The notes under the pieces are model-generated. The model was not told where the DNA came from and searched no databases. It saw nothing but the letters and a program-made list of their open reading frames with translations. 52,071 nucleotides of DNA from CAZDUS01 sp964609375. GTDB lineage: Bacteria; Verrucomicrobiota; Kiritimatiellia; CAIKKV01; CAITUY01. Positions 40,461 through 49,625 of the stretch are shown piece by piece (position 1 is the stretch's first letter; the number at the start of each line of letters is the position of its first letter). Made by a program: the position numbers and the translations under genes. The stretch covers positions 1 to 52,071 of the forward strand of contig CAZSSA010000008.1 of assembly GCA_964609375.1 (NCBI GenBank), written 5' to 3'.

Positions 40461-42326
40461 ATGTCTGCGCTTTCACGAAAGTTTATATTGGTGGCCTCCG
40501 CATCTGAGGCTGACAGGGGAAAGGTGTCCTCCATCCTGCAGCAGAATGGATACGAGGTTGCCCTGGCGGTATCGGGTGCGGATGTGATGAGCTATATCCG
40601 TGGTCGGCGGCCGGATGTCGCTTTGATCCATGAAGGATTATTGGAATCGTCCGGTGCGGATGTTGTTGCTGCCTTAAAGGCGGATGTGGATGATCCGGTG
40701 ACAGTGGTGTTGATGAGGCCAGCGGCAGGTGGCGATGGGGCAAGGCGGCCACTTTGTTCCAATGTGGATGATGTAGTCGGGTTGCCTCCGGATCCCTCGG
40801 AATTGACGATCCGTGTCCAAAAGGCGCTTGAGTTATCGCTCCTGAAGCGGCTATTGCAGGATGATGCCCTGCGGATCAAGGAGCTTGAACAGGCTCGTGA
40901 TGAATTGACCCGATTAATTGTTAGGGACATGAAAGCTCCGTTGACGGGGCTTGCTGATTTATTGGAGATGGCCGATAGCGCGTCGGTGCGGCACTTCAAA
41001 ACGGATGCCTCGCAGTATATCAATGAGGCCTTGGATGCCACGGAGACACTGGAGGAAATGGTGTCGTTCCTGCTGGATGTGAGACACATGCTGGCGGGCG
41101 AGAAGACATTGAAACGGCGTCGATGCGATTTGACAAAGATGGTTCGCGGTATTTCGGGAATACTGGGAGAGGCGGCTCAGGCAGCGGGTGTTACGGTTGA
41201 AGTTGTTGGAGCCCCGGTTGTCATCGCCTGTGATGAGGGCGTGATGAGTCAAGTTCTCCGTCATTTGCTCAGAACGGCGATTTTGACCTGTTTGAAAGGT
41301 CGGGTGGTTCGAGCGGAGGTGACCGAAGATTCGGAAGGTGGGCGGGTGGTTGTTTTTTGCGTTGGTGTGGATGGGGAAGCGGACCGTTCCTATGGATTGG
41401 CCGATATGCTGCGTCCCGGGGGTGTAGCGGCATTGTCGGGGCTTGGATCGACTTTTTGCCGGTTGGCCGTAGAATCGCATGGTGGAAAATATGGTGTTGA
41501 GGCGAACCGGGGAGGGACGTCGTGGTGGCTAACGTTGCCTGTGGGAACGGGAATGGATGTATCCGGCAAGGAAGAGACAGAGGGCGAGAGTTTGCCGTCC
41601 ATTTTTTCACAGCGGTCTCGGCGGTATCTTGGAGGAAACGAGTCGAAGATAAAGAACGACTCGGCAGTCAACACGGAGACTCCCCGGACGACGCGATACC
41701 AATTTGCCGTGGCGGTGGCAATTATGTCGGCAATTCCGTTGCTGGCGTTCGGATATTTGCTGGCGGACGCCTTGTTAGAGGGAGCCTTGAGTTTGCAGAC
41801 GATGTACCTGATGATTCCGGCGATTGTGGCGTTGGTATCGTTGGGGATAGTGGTTTTGATGCGGCACACCATGGAAATGAGCCGATTGAGGCAGTATTTG
41901 GAAGTGATTGCACGGGGAGGGGCCCCACAGGGTGATCGGTGGGTAGCGAACGCTGATTTTGAGGCGATGGGCAAATCGCTTGATACGGTAATGGCACAGG
42001 CGAGTGAAAAGGTGCGGATTATCGAGGCACAATCCAAGGCCCTCGTTCACTCTGAACAACAGAGGGTTATGGTGGAGACAGTGGGTGCGGCTTGTCATCA
42101 TCTTGGGCAACCGGCGACGGTTATTAGTGTCTATCTTGATTTGATGAAGAAGAAGGAATCGTCGCCGGAGATGCAGCGGTTGATAACGGAGTGTCAGTTG
42201 GCGGCGACAGATGTTTCGGGGATTCTGCATCGGCTTCAAAACGTGACGATGTATCAGACTGAGCCCTACCTGTTGACCGGGGATCCCGGGGTGAAGCGTA
42301 GCGATGAGCGGATTTTGAAGATTTAG
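40461..42326 (+). CDS. Pseudo-receiver / pseudo-histidine-kinase membrane protein with second H-box
   Basis: A 621-residue protein with an unusual order. Residues about 8-120 are receiver-like (FILVASASEADRGKVSSIL), but where the phospho-aspartate should be (PDVALIH) the residue is His57. Residues 145-340 look like a kinase core: its H-box reads VRDMKAPLT with Arg155 instead of His; the N-box is QVLRHLLRTA without its Asn; the G1 region is VGVDGEADRS; only the later LSGLGSTFCRLAVESHGG looks normal. Two membrane segments (about 413-437, 448-468) follow, then a coiled stretch and a second H-box, HHLGQPATVISVYLDLM (His546), with the C-terminal ATP-binding domain absent. No signal peptide and no paired response regulator. 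Probably a scaffold or phosphate acceptor, not a kinase. Confidence 0.75.
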   Translation: MSALSRKFILVASASEADRGKVSSILQQNGYEVALAVSGADVMSYIRGRRPDVALIHEGLLESSGADVVAALKADVDDPVTVVLMRPAAGGDGARRPLCSNVDDVVGLPPDPSELTIRVQKALELSLLKRLLQDDALRIKELEQARDELTRLIVRDMKAPLTGLADLLEMADSASVRHFKTDASQYINEALDATETLEEMVSFLLDVRHMLAGEKTLKRRRCDLTKMVRGISGILGEAAQAAGVTVEVVGAPVVIACDEGVMSQVLRHLLRTAILTCLKGRVVRAEVTEDSEGGRVVVFCVGVDGEADRSYGLADMLRPGGVAALSGLGSTFCRLAVESHGGKYGVEANRGGTSWWLTLPVGTGMDVSGKEETEGESLPSIFSQRSRRYLGGNESKIKNDSAVNTETPRTTRYQFAVAVAIMSAIPLLAFGYLLADALLEGALSLQTMYLMIPAIVALVSLGIVVLMRHTMEMSRLRQYLEVIARGGAPQGDRWVANADFEAMGKSLDTVMAQASEKVRIIEAQSKALVHSEQQRVMVETVGAACHHLGQPATVISVYLDLMKKKESSPEMQRLITECQLAATDVSGILHRLQNVTMYQTEPYLLTGDPGVKRSDERILKI

Positions 42327-42364
42327 GGCAATGGTCAGTCGAATAAGCAGAGGCAGCGTTAGCG

Positions 42365-43198
42365 CTAGGCCCGGTGCTGGTTGATCAGTTTTTTTAGGGG
42401 CTGGTGGATCCGGCCATTTGTGGCTAAGAAAAGGTGGCGGAGAGGGGCAGGCGAGGCTAGAGACTCGACGCGGCCACCGGCACATTCGACGATGAGACCA
42501 CCGGCTGTGATATCCCAGAGATAAATACCGGACTCGAAGTAGCCGTCGGCTTGTCCTATGGCTACCCGGCAGATGTCGAGGGCGGCGACCCCCATGACGC
42601 GGGCTTTCTGGACGTTATCAGAGATCGCTCTGAAGATGTTCAGGCGGTTGGTGTCAGGCGTCAGTTTTTGGTCGAGCCCCGTCATGACCAAAGATGATTT
42701 CAGGTTGCTGGTGTCGGATACGTGGATTTTTTTCCCGTTGCAGCGTGCCGGACCGCCAAGGGTAGCCGTGAAAAGTTCGCCCATGGCGGGACTGAAAACG
42801 GCACTGGCTATCGTCCGTCCTTGGAATTGGACCGCGATGGAGCAGCACCAGAACGGAAGTCCGTGCGAAAAATTGACGGTACCATCAATAGGGTCAATGA
42901 TCCAGACGTAAGGGGAATGGGTGGGGAGAGAATCGCCGGCGGTTTCCTCGCCGAGAATGGCATGATCGGGGAAGGCTCCAAGAATGGTGCGTTCGGCAAT
43001 CTCTTGACATTCCACGTCGAGTTTCAGTTTGACGTCATGAGCTGTAATCTGGATGGTTTGTCGTCGTCGCGCGGAATTTTTCAACGCATGGTTTCCCGCA
43101 TTCCATACGGCCTCGACGGCCACATTTAGAAGGCAAAGAGGGGTTGGAACGGACTTTAACCGATGGCTGGAGTTTTGAGTGCTGAATTTTGAGGGCAT
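42365..43198 (-). CDS. suhB: Inositol-1-monophosphatase family protein
   Basis: A 277-residue Mg-dependent phosphatase of the IMPase/FIG superfamily. ILGEE and WIIDPIDGTVNFSHGLP supply the metal ligands, and YLWDITAGGLIVECAGG is the C-terminal motif. The residues before about 25 are not conserved; a GTG inside at V27 would give a more usual start, but the ATG at 43198 lies just after the smc stop (TAA CCC ATG) and is kept. Substrate may be inositol or sugar phosphates, or it may act like SuhB in transcription. Confidence 0.92.
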   Translation of the reverse strand: MPSKFSTQNSSHRLKSVPTPLCLLNVAVEAVWNAGNHALKNSARRRQTIQITAHDVKLKLDVECQEIAERTILGAFPDHAILGEETAGDSLPTHSPYVWIIDPIDGTVNFSHGLPFWCCSIAVQFQGRTIASAVFSPAMGELFTATLGGPARCNGKKIHVSDTSNLKSSLVMTGLDQKLTPDTNRLNIFRAISDNVQKARVMGVAALDICRVAIGQADGYFESGIYLWDITAGGLIVECAGGRVESLASPAPLRHLFLATNGRIHQPLKKLINQHRA

Positions 43199-43201
43199 GG
43201 G

Positions 43202-46200
43202 TTAAGTCTGGGCAGGAGCGGATGCCGGTTGGCCTTTAACCTGAAATTCCTTACTTTGCTCGTACTCAGAGAATTTCATTGAGACCACCTTTGAAATACC
43301 GGTTTCCTGCATGGTGACCCCGTAAATGGTGTCTGCCACGGCAATGGTTCTTCGGTTATGGGTAATCACGATGAACTGGGACTGGTTAAGGAAGTCGGCC
43401 AGAACTTTGACGAAGCGCCCGATATTGGATTCGTCCAAAGCCGCATCCAATTCGTCCAGAACGCAGAAGGGGCTGGGTTTGATCATGTAGATGGCGAAGA
43501 GAAGCGCGACGGCCGTCATGGTGCGTTCGCCACCGGAGAGGAGTGATACGGTTTGCAGTTTTTTTCCGGGTGGGCGGGCAATGATATCGATACCGCTTTC
43601 CAGAACATCGTCCTCGGTGACCATGACCAATTTGGCAGAGCCGCCGTTAAAGAGGCGCTCGAACATTACCTGGAAGTTCTGGTTGATCTGGGCAAAGGTG
43701 GTGCTGAAGAGTTCGGCGGTCGTCAGATTGATTTTCTTGATCATGTCGACCAGTTGATTTTTGGCGTTCACCAGATCCTGTTGCTGTCCGGTGAGGAAGG
43801 CATAACGTTCTTCGAGTTCCTGGTATTCCTCGATGGCGACGAGGTTAACGGGGCCCATGGCTTCGATTTTGGTGCGTATTTCGGCGATAGCCTTTTCATA
43901 GGGGGGCTCGCCCTCTGTGGGCTTTTCACCCTCCCATTCCGGCACGGGGGAATTCATCAGGTCGTCGAAGGAGCAGTTCCATTCGGCAAGGGCGCGGTCG
44001 ATCTGGTTTTGCCGCCGCATTTTGGCTTCTGCATTTTGGATTTCGAGATGAGAGCGCTGTTCACGCATGGTTTCAAGGGTGTCGCGCTTGCCGGACAGGT
44101 CGCTGTCGAGAAGGGTAAGTTCCTTGGCTTTATCCGTGCGCTCGCGGCGCAAGGCATCGAGTTTCTCGGCGAAGTTGGCCACCCTGACTTCGAGTGAGGA
44201 TTGCTGCTCCTTGGCGTCCGCCGTGGATTGAATCAACTGGGCAATGGTTTGTTCGTACTGAACCAGGCTCTCGGAACGGGTCCTGATGATGGACTCCAGT
44301 TCGGCAAGGCGATGGGCGAGCGGATCCTGCTGGCTGGCCATGTGCTCGGCTTTTTGGCGTGCTTCCGAGAAGCGGACGCGGGCCTCGGTGGCTTCTGCCT
44401 GGAGTGAGGAGCGTTTGCGCTCCATGTCCTGAATCGAATGAGTGAGGGATTCCAGTCGGGAATGGGCTTCGGTCTGGCGGGTGCGGGCGGCCTCGATTTG
44501 AGAGGCAACGGCCTGGCGTTCCCTTTCGTCGGCAACTTGCTTTTTGAGCTCATCCATTTCGAAGCCCACGACATCGAGTCGTTGTTTGGCCTGACGTGCT
44601 TCGCTTGAGACAATCTGGAATTCGCCCTCCTTGAGAGCGACGGACCGTCGCTGTTCGGTCTGCTGGGAGGTTGCAATGGTGATTTCCCTGTCGAGTTCTC
44701 CGATAGTGGCAGTGAGCTCGGATATCTGAGCAATGTGTGAAGACAAGTTGGTTTCGAAGGATGCCTGAGCCTCGTGGAGGTCGGCAAGCTGGTGCTTGCG
44801 TGTGAGGGGGTTGGTGGCTTTGGCGTCACCGCCCCAGTGTTCGAAAGCGCCGCCAGCGCGGGCAACGGCCCCGGAGATAGCCACAAAGACAGAACCCTCG
44901 GGTAGCGGGTACGGGAAGTCATCGATCTTATCCACAACGACGACGCCAGCCAATATGCGTTCGATGGCTGGCTTGGCGAAGGGGGTGCAGGAGACGATAT
45001 CCATGAGGTAGCGGCCGATGGGGATGGTGGGTCGTGACGGAAGATGAGTTTTGGTGTCGGCGGTGATGATGCGAGCCGGGCCGGTTTTGCGGGACTGGAG
45101 TTCGCGGAGGATGGCGATGGCGCCAGTGGCATCCGCGACGACGACGGCATCGAGCCAGGCGCGCAGGACGGATTCGAGGGCGGTGCGGTAGGTGGCTTCG
45201 ATCTCGATATGATTAGCGAGTGCGCCGAGAACGGCCTTGGTGTTGATGCCGAGGGGGTTGGCGGCATCCATGATGAGCCGGGCTCCTTCAGGGAAGTCCT
45301 TGGCGGAACTTTCGTCGGCTTCCAGGATTTCGATTTGTGCCTTTTTGACCGCCAGTTGCGATTGGATTTCGCCGCAGGCCTTGCGGGATTCCTCCAGTTC
45401 GATTGATTTTTCCCGCCGCTGCGTTTGGAGGGCATCCAGTTTGGACTCGCGGCGTTCGAGTTCCACCTGCAAATCGCCCAAGTGAGCGGCGATTTTTCCC
45501 AGTTGGGCTTCGTTTTCGTTGGCCACGCGCAGGATTTGGGCGTATTCGGCGCCGAGTCGTTCGCGGCGCAGGATGCCTGACTGTTGCTTGGCTTCCATCT
45601 GGCCGAGTTGGTTCTGCAAGGCGGCGATGGTGTGATCCAGCGACATTGATTCCTGGCGGCGGGTCTGGATTTCCTGGCGGGCAGCCTCGACACCGGCTTC
45701 ATGGGCGAGGAGCGCCTCATGGCGTTGTTTCCAGTCCTGCTCGGCTTGATCGCGTTCCGACTGGATGGTGGTGAGGCCGGCGACGAGTTCCTGGAGTGCC
45801 TGACGTTGTTGCTCTGCCTGGGTAGAGGCGAGGGCACTATCGCGTTTATCGCGTTCCGCAAGATTGCGGAGTTCCTGAATGCGTTCGGCGTTGATCCTGA
45901 TTAACTCTCGATTGTGTTCAAGGCGGGTTTGGGCGGCTCCGCGTTCCTCGGTAAGGGCGCCCAGGGTTTCCTCGGTGGCGCTGATGGCGGTGCGGAGTTC
46001 TGTGCTGCGACCTTCCGCCTTTTGAATTTCCTCATGCAGGGCGTGGACGTGTCGGCCGAGTTCGTCTAGAGCGGCTTCGCGTTGTTGGAGGTCGGCTTCC
46101 ATGCTCCTTAGTTTCCGGGCGGTCCAGAAGGTGTCCAACTTGCGAAGTTGGTCGCGGAGTTCCTTATAGCGGCGGGCTTTGCCAGCCTGGCGTTGGAGTG

Positions 46201-46810
46201 ATCCGATCTGGCGTTTCACTTCTCGGACGACGTCATCGAGGCGCAGGAGGTTGGCCTCCGTTTGCTCCAGTTTGCGGAGTGCCTCGCGCTTGTCGTTCTT
46301 GAAGCGGGTGATGCCGCTGGCTTCCTCAAAGATTTCGCGGCGGTCTTCTGGGCGGGAGCTGAGGACGCGGTCGATGCGGCCCTGTTCCAAGACGGAATAG
46401 GATGAAGTGCCAATACCGGTATCCATGAATAGGCGTTGGATGTCCTTCAGGCGGCAGGCGGTCTTGTTCAGGAAGTACTGGCCTTCGCCTGAGCGGAAGA
46501 CGCGGCGGGTGACGGTGACCTCGTTGTATTCGGTGCCGAGGGTGGTCTCGCAGTCGGCGAAGGTGATATTGACTTCGGCCATACCGAGGGGCTTGCGCGT
46601 ATCGGTGCCGTTAAAGATGACGTCTTCCATTTTGCTGCCGCGCAGGGCTTTGGCGCTGGTTTCGCCAAGGACCCATTTCAGGGCATCGGAGACGTTGCTC
46701 TTCCCGCAGCCGTTAGGGCCGACGATGGCGGTCATTCCTGGCTGGAAATTGAGTACGGTTGAATTCAAGAAACTCTTAAATCCGACCATTTGAATTGACT
46801 TCAGATACAC
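43202..46810 (-). CDS. smc: Chromosome segregation ATPase SMC
   Basis: A 1202-residue condensin subunit that extrudes and organises chromosome loops. The head begins VYLKSIQMVGFKSFL with Walker A GPNGCGKSN; a long coiled coil (Q/E/R-rich) surrounds the hinge near residues 510-650; the C-terminal head has the signature LLSGGERTMTAVALLFA and Walker B FCVLDELDAALDESN. I start at GTG 46810 (V of VYLKS), behind GAGGAG, rather than at an upstream ATG that adds 21 unconserved residues. scpA and scpB are not in the window. suhB follows without spacer. Confidence 0.96.
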   Translation of the reverse strand: MYLKSIQMVGFKSFLNSTVLNFQPGMTAIVGPNGCGKSNVSDALKWVLGETSAKALRGSKMEDVIFNGTDTRKPLGMAEVNITFADCETTLGTEYNEVTVTRRVFRSGEGQYFLNKTACRLKDIQRLFMDTGIGTSSYSVLEQGRIDRVLSSRPEDRREIFEEASGITRFKNDKREALRKLEQTEANLLRLDDVVREVKRQIGSLQRQAGKARRYKELRDQLRKLDTFWTARKLRSMEADLQQREAALDELGRHVHALHEEIQKAEGRSTELRTAISATEETLGALTEERGAAQTRLEHNRELIRINAERIQELRNLAERDKRDSALASTQAEQQRQALQELVAGLTTIQSERDQAEQDWKQRHEALLAHEAGVEAARQEIQTRRQESMSLDHTIAALQNQLGQMEAKQQSGILRRERLGAEYAQILRVANENEAQLGKIAAHLGDLQVELERRESKLDALQTQRREKSIELEESRKACGEIQSQLAVKKAQIEILEADESSAKDFPEGARLIMDAANPLGINTKAVLGALANHIEIEATYRTALESVLRAWLDAVVVADATGAIAILRELQSRKTGPARIITADTKTHLPSRPTIPIGRYLMDIVSCTPFAKPAIERILAGVVVVDKIDDFPYPLPEGSVFVAISGAVARAGGAFEHWGGDAKATNPLTRKHQLADLHEAQASFETNLSSHIAQISELTATIGELDREITIATSQQTEQRRSVALKEGEFQIVSSEARQAKQRLDVVGFEMDELKKQVADERERQAVASQIEAARTRQTEAHSRLESLTHSIQDMERKRSSLQAEATEARVRFSEARQKAEHMASQQDPLAHRLAELESIIRTRSESLVQYEQTIAQLIQSTADAKEQQSSLEVRVANFAEKLDALRRERTDKAKELTLLDSDLSGKRDTLETMREQRSHLEIQNAEAKMRRQNQIDRALAEWNCSFDDLMNSPVPEWEGEKPTEGEPPYEKAIAEIRTKIEAMGPVNLVAIEEYQELEERYAFLTGQQQDLVNAKNQLVDMIKKINLTTAELFSTTFAQINQNFQVMFERLFNGGSAKLVMVTEDDVLESGIDIIARPPGKKLQTVSLLSGGERTMTAVALLFAIYMIKPSPFCVLDELDAALDESNIGRFVKVLADFLNQSQFIVITHNRRTIAVADTIYGVTMQETGISKVVSMKFSEYEQSKEFQVKGQPASAPAQT

Positions 46811-47034
46811 GGGCAAACTCCTCAGGTATTGGGTCGTCTTTGACCCAGTGCATGAAGCTGAAAGAAATACCATCCTGCGGGGTTGTCATCAATCAGAATT
46901 CACGGGTAAAACAGGGAAAGATATGGATAAGTTAACTGTCTAAAAGGCGAGCGATTACCATTGGGATTACGATTTGGATTATGATTTGATGCTGCTTGAG
47001 GCAGGTCAGGCGGATATGGGGATAGGAGATTGAT

Positions 47035-47550
47035 ATGATGGAGAGTGGTCAACTTGGATTTAAACATCGTATTGCCTTGATTCCGCAGGCACTGATGGTC
47101 AGCGGGAAGGCGATGATCCCTGTTATGGTCATGATGGCGGGATTGTCGGGTTTTCGGGCGGCCTGTTATTCTTTTGAACATCTTAAGCAGGAAGCGGTGC
47201 CCGTTGTTATTACCATGATGGTGGGGTGGCTAAGCGGAGTTGTTATTGGTCCCCTGCTGTTGTACTGGTTGCCGGGGGAACGAGCTTCATTCAAGGGGAC
47301 GATGGCGGGTGGGGTGGGGCTGCTCGTCTGGCCATTGGCGATAGGGTTTCTTCATTTGCGGCCAGTGGATGTAGGAATGGCGTTGTTGCTGATCCCGGCC
47401 ATGGCGTCATTCTTGATGATGCGATTGGCGGCCGATGGTTTTTTCGCGCCTTTGACTGTTGAATGGAGGGAGTGGCGTGTGGCCCTCCCGGTTCAGGGGG
47501 CCATGGCGTTGGTGGCGTTGGTGCCTTGGGTAATGGCTCGGCTTTACTAG
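47035..47550 (+). CDS. Small multi-pass membrane protein, HgcA-membrane-domain-like
   Basis: A 171-residue integral membrane protein with about five hydrophobic segments. The loop PLLLYWLPGERASFKGTMAGG and the late ASFLMMRLAADGFFAPLTVEW-REWRVALPVQ segment resemble, in my recollection, the membrane domain of the mercury-methylation corrinoid protein HgcA (LP..PGRAFSLKGA, and SSFLAMNFTG...RREMRxALPLQ). The corrinoid-binding domain with its NxWCAAGK motif is absent and no hgcB-type ferredoxin is adjacent, so mercury methylation is not implied. AGGAG lies before the ATG. Divergent from smc; it stands alone on the plus strand. Confidence 0.65.
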   Translation: MMESGQLGFKHRIALIPQALMVSGKAMIPVMVMMAGLSGFRAACYSFEHLKQEAVPVVITMMVGWLSGVVIGPLLLYWLPGERASFKGTMAGGVGLLVWPLAIGFLHLRPVDVGMALLLIPAMASFLMMRLAADGFFAPLTVEWREWRVALPVQGAMALVALVPWVMARLY

Positions 47551-47569
47551 AGAGAGGCAGAGATAGTGG

Positions 47570-48337
47570 TCACTTGGTGGTCGGATCTGTGACGACCGGA
47601 GTGACTGGGGTCGGGGCGACCGGCGGATCCACAACGGGAGCTGCCGGCGGGGTCGCGATTTGCGGTGCGATTGGCGCCGGAGTCGGTGCAGGTGTTGGCA
47701 CAGTGGTCACAGGCCTTGGCTCAACGATTGGTTCCGATGGGGGCATTGTGATGACATCGGCTACGGCGGGGGCAAGTGCCGCTGGGCGAGGGATGGAGGA
47801 GGTGTCGACACCAGACTTGCCCCAGCGGCCATAACGACGACGTTCAGCGTTCTTATCCGTCAGAATCATTCCGTTCTTCTCGGCCAGCCATTTCCATTGG
47901 CGGGAGGAGAAGTTCATGACTTTGCCGAGTTCGTTCAGGATGGTGGCACTATCCAGTTCCGCAATGCGGTGAGTGGTCTTACCCCAGGTTGGGTCAACCG
48001 TCATGACTGCCGGGACCGTTGTGGCGGGACCAAGGATAAAGACATCCTTGGCAGTTCCGGACATAAAGGCGCCGCTTGAGTATTCGTCGGCGGTAATCCG
48101 AATCCACTCGTGGCCGTTCCAGACGTGAATAAGGATGTCTTTGGCCACGGCGTTGTTGTCGTAGCAGACGAGTCCGGCATCCTTGACGGCTGAGACTTGG
48201 AAGGCCAACTGCACCATACGGGCGCGTGCCGGTATAACGAGGATGGTTGAAGGAGTTGCTGAGCCGGCGAATGCCTGCACAGCAAACGCCATCATTGATA
48301 AAACCGAAGTTAAACGAAAAAGATTTTTCATATTCAT
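47570..48337 (-). CDS. Hypothetical exported protein with proline-rich tail
   Basis: A 255-residue secreted protein: signal peptide MKNLFRLTSVLSMMAFAVQAFA with cleavage after AFA. The middle third contains VWNGHEWIRITADEYSSGAF and FILGPAT, an unassigned conserved-looking core; the last ~80 residues are Pro/Thr/Val/Ala-rich (repeated PAPTP, PPAAP, PVAPTP), as in cell-wall or periplasm-spanning linkers. GGAGG precedes the ATG. It is 60 bp after the ETF genes on the same strand, but no functional link is apparent. Confidence 0.72.
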   Translation of the reverse strand: MNMKNLFRLTSVLSMMAFAVQAFAGSATPSTILVIPARARMVQLAFQVSAVKDAGLVCYDNNAVAKDILIHVWNGHEWIRITADEYSSGAFMSGTAKDVFILGPATTVPAVMTVDPTWGKTTHRIAELDSATILNELGKVMNFSSRQWKWLAEKNGMILTDKNAERRRYGRWGKSGVDTSSIPRPAALAPAVADVITMPPSEPIVEPRPVTTVPTPAPTPAPIAPQIATPPAAPVVDPPVAPTPVTPVVTDPTTK

Positions 48338-48397
48338 GATCTAAGCCTCCGAATGTGTTGACACTCTACTGTGTGGCTTGTCTGATGACAAGAGGGA

Positions 48398-49612
48398 TTA
48401 GCGGGGCTTCCCCAACACCTTGCGAAACTCCTCGGTCAGTTTTGGCACAAGACTGAACAAATCTCCGACAATTCCATAGGTTGCGACCTTAAAAATGGGG
48501 GCATCCGGGTCCTTGTTGATCGCTACGATGATATCAGACGACTGCATGCCAGCCAGATGCTGGATTTGGCCGCTGATGCCGACGGCGATGTAGATTTTGG
48601 GGCAAACGGTTTTGCCGGTTTGTCCAACCTGATGAGAGTAGGCGATCCAGTTAGAGTCCACGGCGGCGCGAGAGGCTCCGAGACCGGCGTTCAGGACTTC
48701 GGCCAATTCCTTGAGCATGGCGAAGTTTTCCGGGGCCTGGAGGCCGCGTCCACCGGCGACGATGATATTCGCCTCGGCAATATTCACTGTGGTCTCGCGT
48801 TCGGCTTCAAAGCGGATGCGGTGCGCCCGTGTCTTGAGGAGGGCGTCGGCGATCACTTCGGTGATGATTTTGCCGGTGTGAGCGGGGTTGACGACAGCTT
48901 CTTTCATCACCTTGTGGCGAACGGTTGCCATTTGAGGGCGGTTGTTTGGGGTGATGATGGTGGCCATGATGTTGCCGCCGAACGCGGGGCGCGTCTGGAG
49001 CAGGTTGCCAGTGGCAGGGTCGATAGCGAGGGCGGTGCAATCGGCCGTGAGGCCGGCTTTGACTTTGACCGCCACGCGGGAGACAAGGCTTCTTCCGATG
49101 GTGGAGGCGCCGCACAGGAAAACGTTCGGCTTGTGACGGTTGACGAGGTCGACGAGCACGGCGGCGTACGATTCATCCTGAAAGTTTTCCAGTTCGGGGC
49201 GATCCACGATGTACACCTTATCGGCACCGCGTGAAACGAGTTCGGAGGTTTTGCCTGCGATGTTACTGCCGAGAAAAACGGCGCACAACTGCATCTTCAG
49301 GGAGTCGGCGAGTTTGCGGCCTTCGCCTAGCAATTCGTAGGAGATGGATTGGATGACGCCGTCATGTTGCTCGATGAAGACCCACACATCCTTGAAAGAG
49401 GACAGGTCAGAGGTGGGGGCGGCTTTTTCCTTCATCCAGATGGAGTCGAACTTGCAGACTTCGACGCAGGCTCCACAAAGCGTGCATTTCTGCAAGTCAA
49501 TGACGGGGATGGCCTTGCGTTCCGCCTGGGCGATGGCGCCGAAGGGACACACTTTGACGCAGAGGCCGCAGCGGACGCATTTTTCTTCAATGATTTTGAT
49601 TGGATCACTCAT
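48398..49612 (-). CDS. etfA: Electron transfer flavoprotein, alpha subunit, with N-terminal 2x[4Fe-4S] ferredoxin
   Basis: A 404-residue fusion. The first ~60 residues are a ferredoxin with C12-C15-C18-C22 and C43-C46-C49-C53 (CVRCGLCVKVC, CTLCGACVEVC); the rest is the ETF alpha: FIEQHDGVIQSISYELLGEGRKLAD, and the FAD-binding VAGGRGLQAPENFAML with QVGQTGKTVCPKIYIAVGISG-IQHLAG (shown in part). Such extended alpha subunits belong to anaerobes, where they carry electrons from dehydrogenases, in some cases with electron bifurcation. AGGAG lies before the ATG; it is 13 bp from etfB. Confidence 0.94.
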   Translation of the reverse strand: MSDPIKIIEEKCVRCGLCVKVCPFGAIAQAERKAIPVIDLQKCTLCGACVEVCKFDSIWMKEKAAPTSDLSSFKDVWVFIEQHDGVIQSISYELLGEGRKLADSLKMQLCAVFLGSNIAGKTSELVSRGADKVYIVDRPELENFQDESYAAVLVDLVNRHKPNVFLCGASTIGRSLVSRVAVKVKAGLTADCTALAIDPATGNLLQTRPAFGGNIMATIITPNNRPQMATVRHKVMKEAVVNPAHTGKIITEVIADALLKTRAHRIRFEAERETTVNIAEANIIVAGGRGLQAPENFAMLKELAEVLNAGLGASRAAVDSNWIAYSHQVGQTGKTVCPKIYIAVGISGQIQHLAGMQSSDIIVAINKDPDAPIFKVATYGIVGDLFSLVPKLTEEFRKVLGKPR

Positions 49613-49625
49613 GATTCAAGCTCCT

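Noticed and set aside
44233..45861. A 542-codon minus-strand frame inside smc
   Set aside because: It lies in another frame of the same strand as smc, in the high-GC coiled-coil region, and its product is a Ser/Pro/Arg-rich shadow.
46960..46995. Short near-repeats of the form TTGGGATTACGA / TTTGGATTATGA before the membrane protein
   Set aside because: Too short and imperfect to be an array; no spacer regularity, so not CRISPR.
47035..47550. Mercury methylation capability from the HgcA-like membrane protein
   Set aside because: The corrinoid domain, its cysteine motif and hgcB are all absent; only a domain resemblance is claimed.
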